From Rhodobacter sp. (GTDB taxonomy: Bacteria; Pseudomonadota; Alphaproteobacteria; Rhodobacterales; Rhodobacteraceae): 7,344 nucleotides of DNA. Under the pieces are notes generated by a model, which saw nothing but the letters and a program-made list of their open reading frames with translations, was not told the DNA's origin and did not search any database. This document shows positions 6,293 to 7,344 of the stretch, piece after piece. Where the stretch lies: contig PNND01000065.1 in the NCBI GenBank assembly GCA_013824045.1, positions 1 through 7,344 on the forward strand, given 5' to 3'. The translations under genes and the position numbers were made by a program. Numbering within the stretch: position 1 is the stretch's first letter; every line of letters starts with the position of its first letter.

Positions 6293-7192
6293 ATGCCATC
6301 GCCCGACCTTGCCGCCTCCGCGCCGGGCAGCCAGCCGCGCCTGCGGACCGTCCTCGCCCCCAATGCCGCGCCCCTCACCTTTCGCGGCACCAACACCTAT
6401 GTACTCGGCTCCGGCAGCGTCGCCGTGATCGACCCCGGTCCCGATCTGCCCGCCCATCTGGACGCGATCCGCGCCGCGCTTGATCCCGGGGAGCGGGTCA
6501 GCCATATCCTCGTCACCCATCCCCATCGCGACCATTCCGCCCTCGCCCCGGCCCTCTCCGCAGCCGCGGATGCCCCGATCCTCGCCTTCGGCACCGCGAC
6601 CGAGGGGCGCTCGCCCCTGATGAACAGCCTTGCCGCAACCGGGCTCAGCGCCGGGGGCGACGGGCTGGACCACACCTTCCTCCCCGATCAGCGCCTGAGC
6701 GATGGCGAAACCCTCACCGGTCCAGACTGGCAGATCACCGCCCTGCACACGCCCGGCCACCTCGGCAGCCACCTGTGCTTTTCCGCCGGGGCATGGCTGT
6801 TCTCCGGCGATCACGTCATGGGGTGGAGCAGTTCTGTCATCTCCCCCCCCGATGGCGACATGCGCGCCTATATGGACGCGCTTCACCGGCTCGATCGGCC
6901 AGACTGGGCGCTGTTCTTGCCCGGCCACGGCGAGGCGATCCCCAACCCGCAAGAGCGCGTTCGTACTCTCATCTCTCACCGTAATGACCGCGAGGCGCAA
7001 ATCCTCGCCGCACTTCTCGCAGGCCCCGCCGATGCCGATACCCTCGCCCGCAAGATCTACGCCGACCTGCCGCCCCTGCTGCTGCCCGCCGCGCGGCAGA
7101 ACGTTCTGGCCCACCTTATTGATCTGCAAGAGAAAAAGCGCGTCACCACCCCGTCCCCCTTGCACCCGACCTCTCGGTTCCACCCGATCTGA
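6293..7192 (+). CDS. LACTB2-like metallo-beta-lactamase-fold hydrolase
   Basis: This 299-residue, probably cytoplasmic metal-dependent hydrolase has no signal peptide. The metal-binding signature is complete: HPHRDH (residues 76-81; His76, His78, Asp80, His81), His156 in HTPGHLGSH, Asp173 in FSGDHV, and His212 in LPGHG. The N-terminal strand TFRGTNTYVLG-x(n)-VIDPGPD (29-51) is typical of the glyoxalase II/LACTB2 branch. After residue about 228 comes a compact helical module (AQILAALLAGPADADTLARK onward to about 283) that fits the winged-helix tail of LACTB2-type proteins. Human LACTB2 is an endoribonuclease, while bacterial relatives are mostly unassigned, so the substrate could be a nucleic acid or a small ester/thioester; the sequence does not decide. 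The start at 6293 is set by a strong GAGGA site. It is divergent from the kinase and is followed by a hairpin and a tRNA gene, so it is probably transcribed alone. Confidence 0.9.
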   Translation: MPSPDLAASAPGSQPRLRTVLAPNAAPLTFRGTNTYVLGSGSVAVIDPGPDLPAHLDAIRAALDPGERVSHILVTHPHRDHSALAPALSAAADAPILAFGTATEGRSPLMNSLAATGLSAGGDGLDHTFLPDQRLSDGETLTGPDWQITALHTPGHLGSHLCFSAGAWLFSGDHVMGWSSSVISPPDGDMRAYMDALHRLDRPDWALFLPGHGEAIPNPQERVRTLISHRNDREAQILAALLAGPADADTLARKIYADLPPLLLPAARQNVLAHLIDLQEKKRVTTPSPLHPTSRFHPI

Positions 7193-7194
7193 CC

Positions 7195-7215
7195 CGGCAG
7201 ATGCATTTTCTGCCG
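7195..7215 (+). terminator. Hairpin just after the hydrolase stop
   Basis: CGGCAGA (7195-7201) and TCTGCCG (7209-7215) form a perfect 7-base-pair stem with a 7-base loop, 2 bases after the stop codon. No T-run follows (TTAGCCCC instead), so it is at best a weak intrinsic terminator or a 3'-end protecting hairpin. It does separate the hydrolase from the tRNA promoter. Confidence 0.45.
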
Positions 7216-7223
7216 TTAGCCCC

Positions 7224-7252
7224 TTGCCGCCCCCAAACACCCTTGCTATACG
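7224..7252 (+). promoter_or_regulatory. Sigma-70-type promoter of tRNA-Asn
   Basis: TTGCCG (7224-7229) and TATACG (7247-7252) are separated by exactly 17 bases. A start 6-8 bases beyond the -10 would fall at about 7259, just before the mature tRNA 5' end at 7263, leaving a very short leader. Confidence 0.6.
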
Positions 7253-7262
7253 GCCCACGTGT

Positions 7263-7337
7263 TCCGGCGTAGCTCAGCGGTAGAGCAGTTGACTGTTAAT
7301 CAATTGGTCGTAGGTTCGATCCCTACCGCCGGAGCCA
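7263..7337 (+). tRNA. tRNA-Asn (anticodon GTT), CCA encoded
   Basis: A complete cloverleaf can be drawn. The acceptor stem TCCGGCG (7263-7269) pairs with CGCCGGA (7327-7333). The D arm is GCTC/GAGC. The anticodon stem GTTGA/TCAAT encloses the loop CTGTTAA, with anticodon GTT at 7295-7297. The T arm GTAGG-TTCGATC-CCTAC covers 7310-7326. The discriminator is G7334, followed by an encoded CCA (7335-7337). The GTT anticodon reads AAC and AAU, giving asparagine. It delivers Asn to the ribosome. Only 7 bases remain after it in the window, so a partner tRNA, terminator or integrated element downstream cannot be judged. Confidence 0.97.
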
Positions 7338-7344
7338 AAAATCC

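Noticed and set aside
6843..6850. Run of eight C bases in the hydrolase gene as a possible frameshift or phase-variation tract
   Set aside because: The reading frame and conserved motifs continue normally through it, and C-rich runs are common in this sequence.
6050..7258. 402-codon open frame antisense to the hydrolase
   Set aside because: Gly-rich with no motif, opposite a complete metal-binding hydrolase, and it would also overlap the kinase gene.

Overview
The window looks like ordinary chromosome from a high-GC alphaproteobacterium, most likely a member of the Rhodobacteraceae. That placement is an inference from three things: the strong G/C bias at third codon positions, the character of the proteins (a YnjBCD-type transporter, an EnvZ-like kinase and a LACTB2-like hydrolase), and a repeated TTGGCA-AAATACCCAA element at gene 3' ends that I associate from memory with this group. 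I see no phage, insertion sequence, CRISPR array or plasmid function.

Layout: positions 1-583 (minus strand) hold most of a CDP-alcohol phosphatidyltransferase resembling E. coli YnjF, cut off at the window edge. A 121-base divergent gap separates it from a three-gene plus-strand operon (705-4245). The operon encodes a periplasmic substrate-binding protein with a twin-arginine-like signal (YnjB type), a fused double-length permease (YnjC type) and an ABC ATPase (YnjD type). Each junction is a 4-base stop/start overlap. A small secreted CAP/SCP-domain protein follows at 4319-4789. It converges on an EnvZ-like sensor histidine kinase (4927-6243, minus), and the 137 bases between them carry a long imperfect inverted repeat (4806-4908). 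Divergent from the kinase, 49 bases away, is a metallo-beta-lactamase-fold hydrolase with a C-terminal winged helix (6293-7192, plus). The window closes with a hairpin, a good sigma-70-type promoter and a complete tRNA-Asn(GTT) gene with encoded CCA (7263-7337).

How the genes work together: the YnjB/C/D set forms a complete ABC importer (one binding protein, one polypeptide with both membrane halves, one ATPase) whose substrate is not known in any family member I can recall. The YnjF-like enzyme beside it echoes the E. coli ynj cluster, so the transporter and the phosphatidyltransferase may belong to one undescribed pathway. This is the most promising lead in the window. The kinase has no response regulator visible here. 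The hydrolase, CAP protein and tRNA appear to be independent neighbours.
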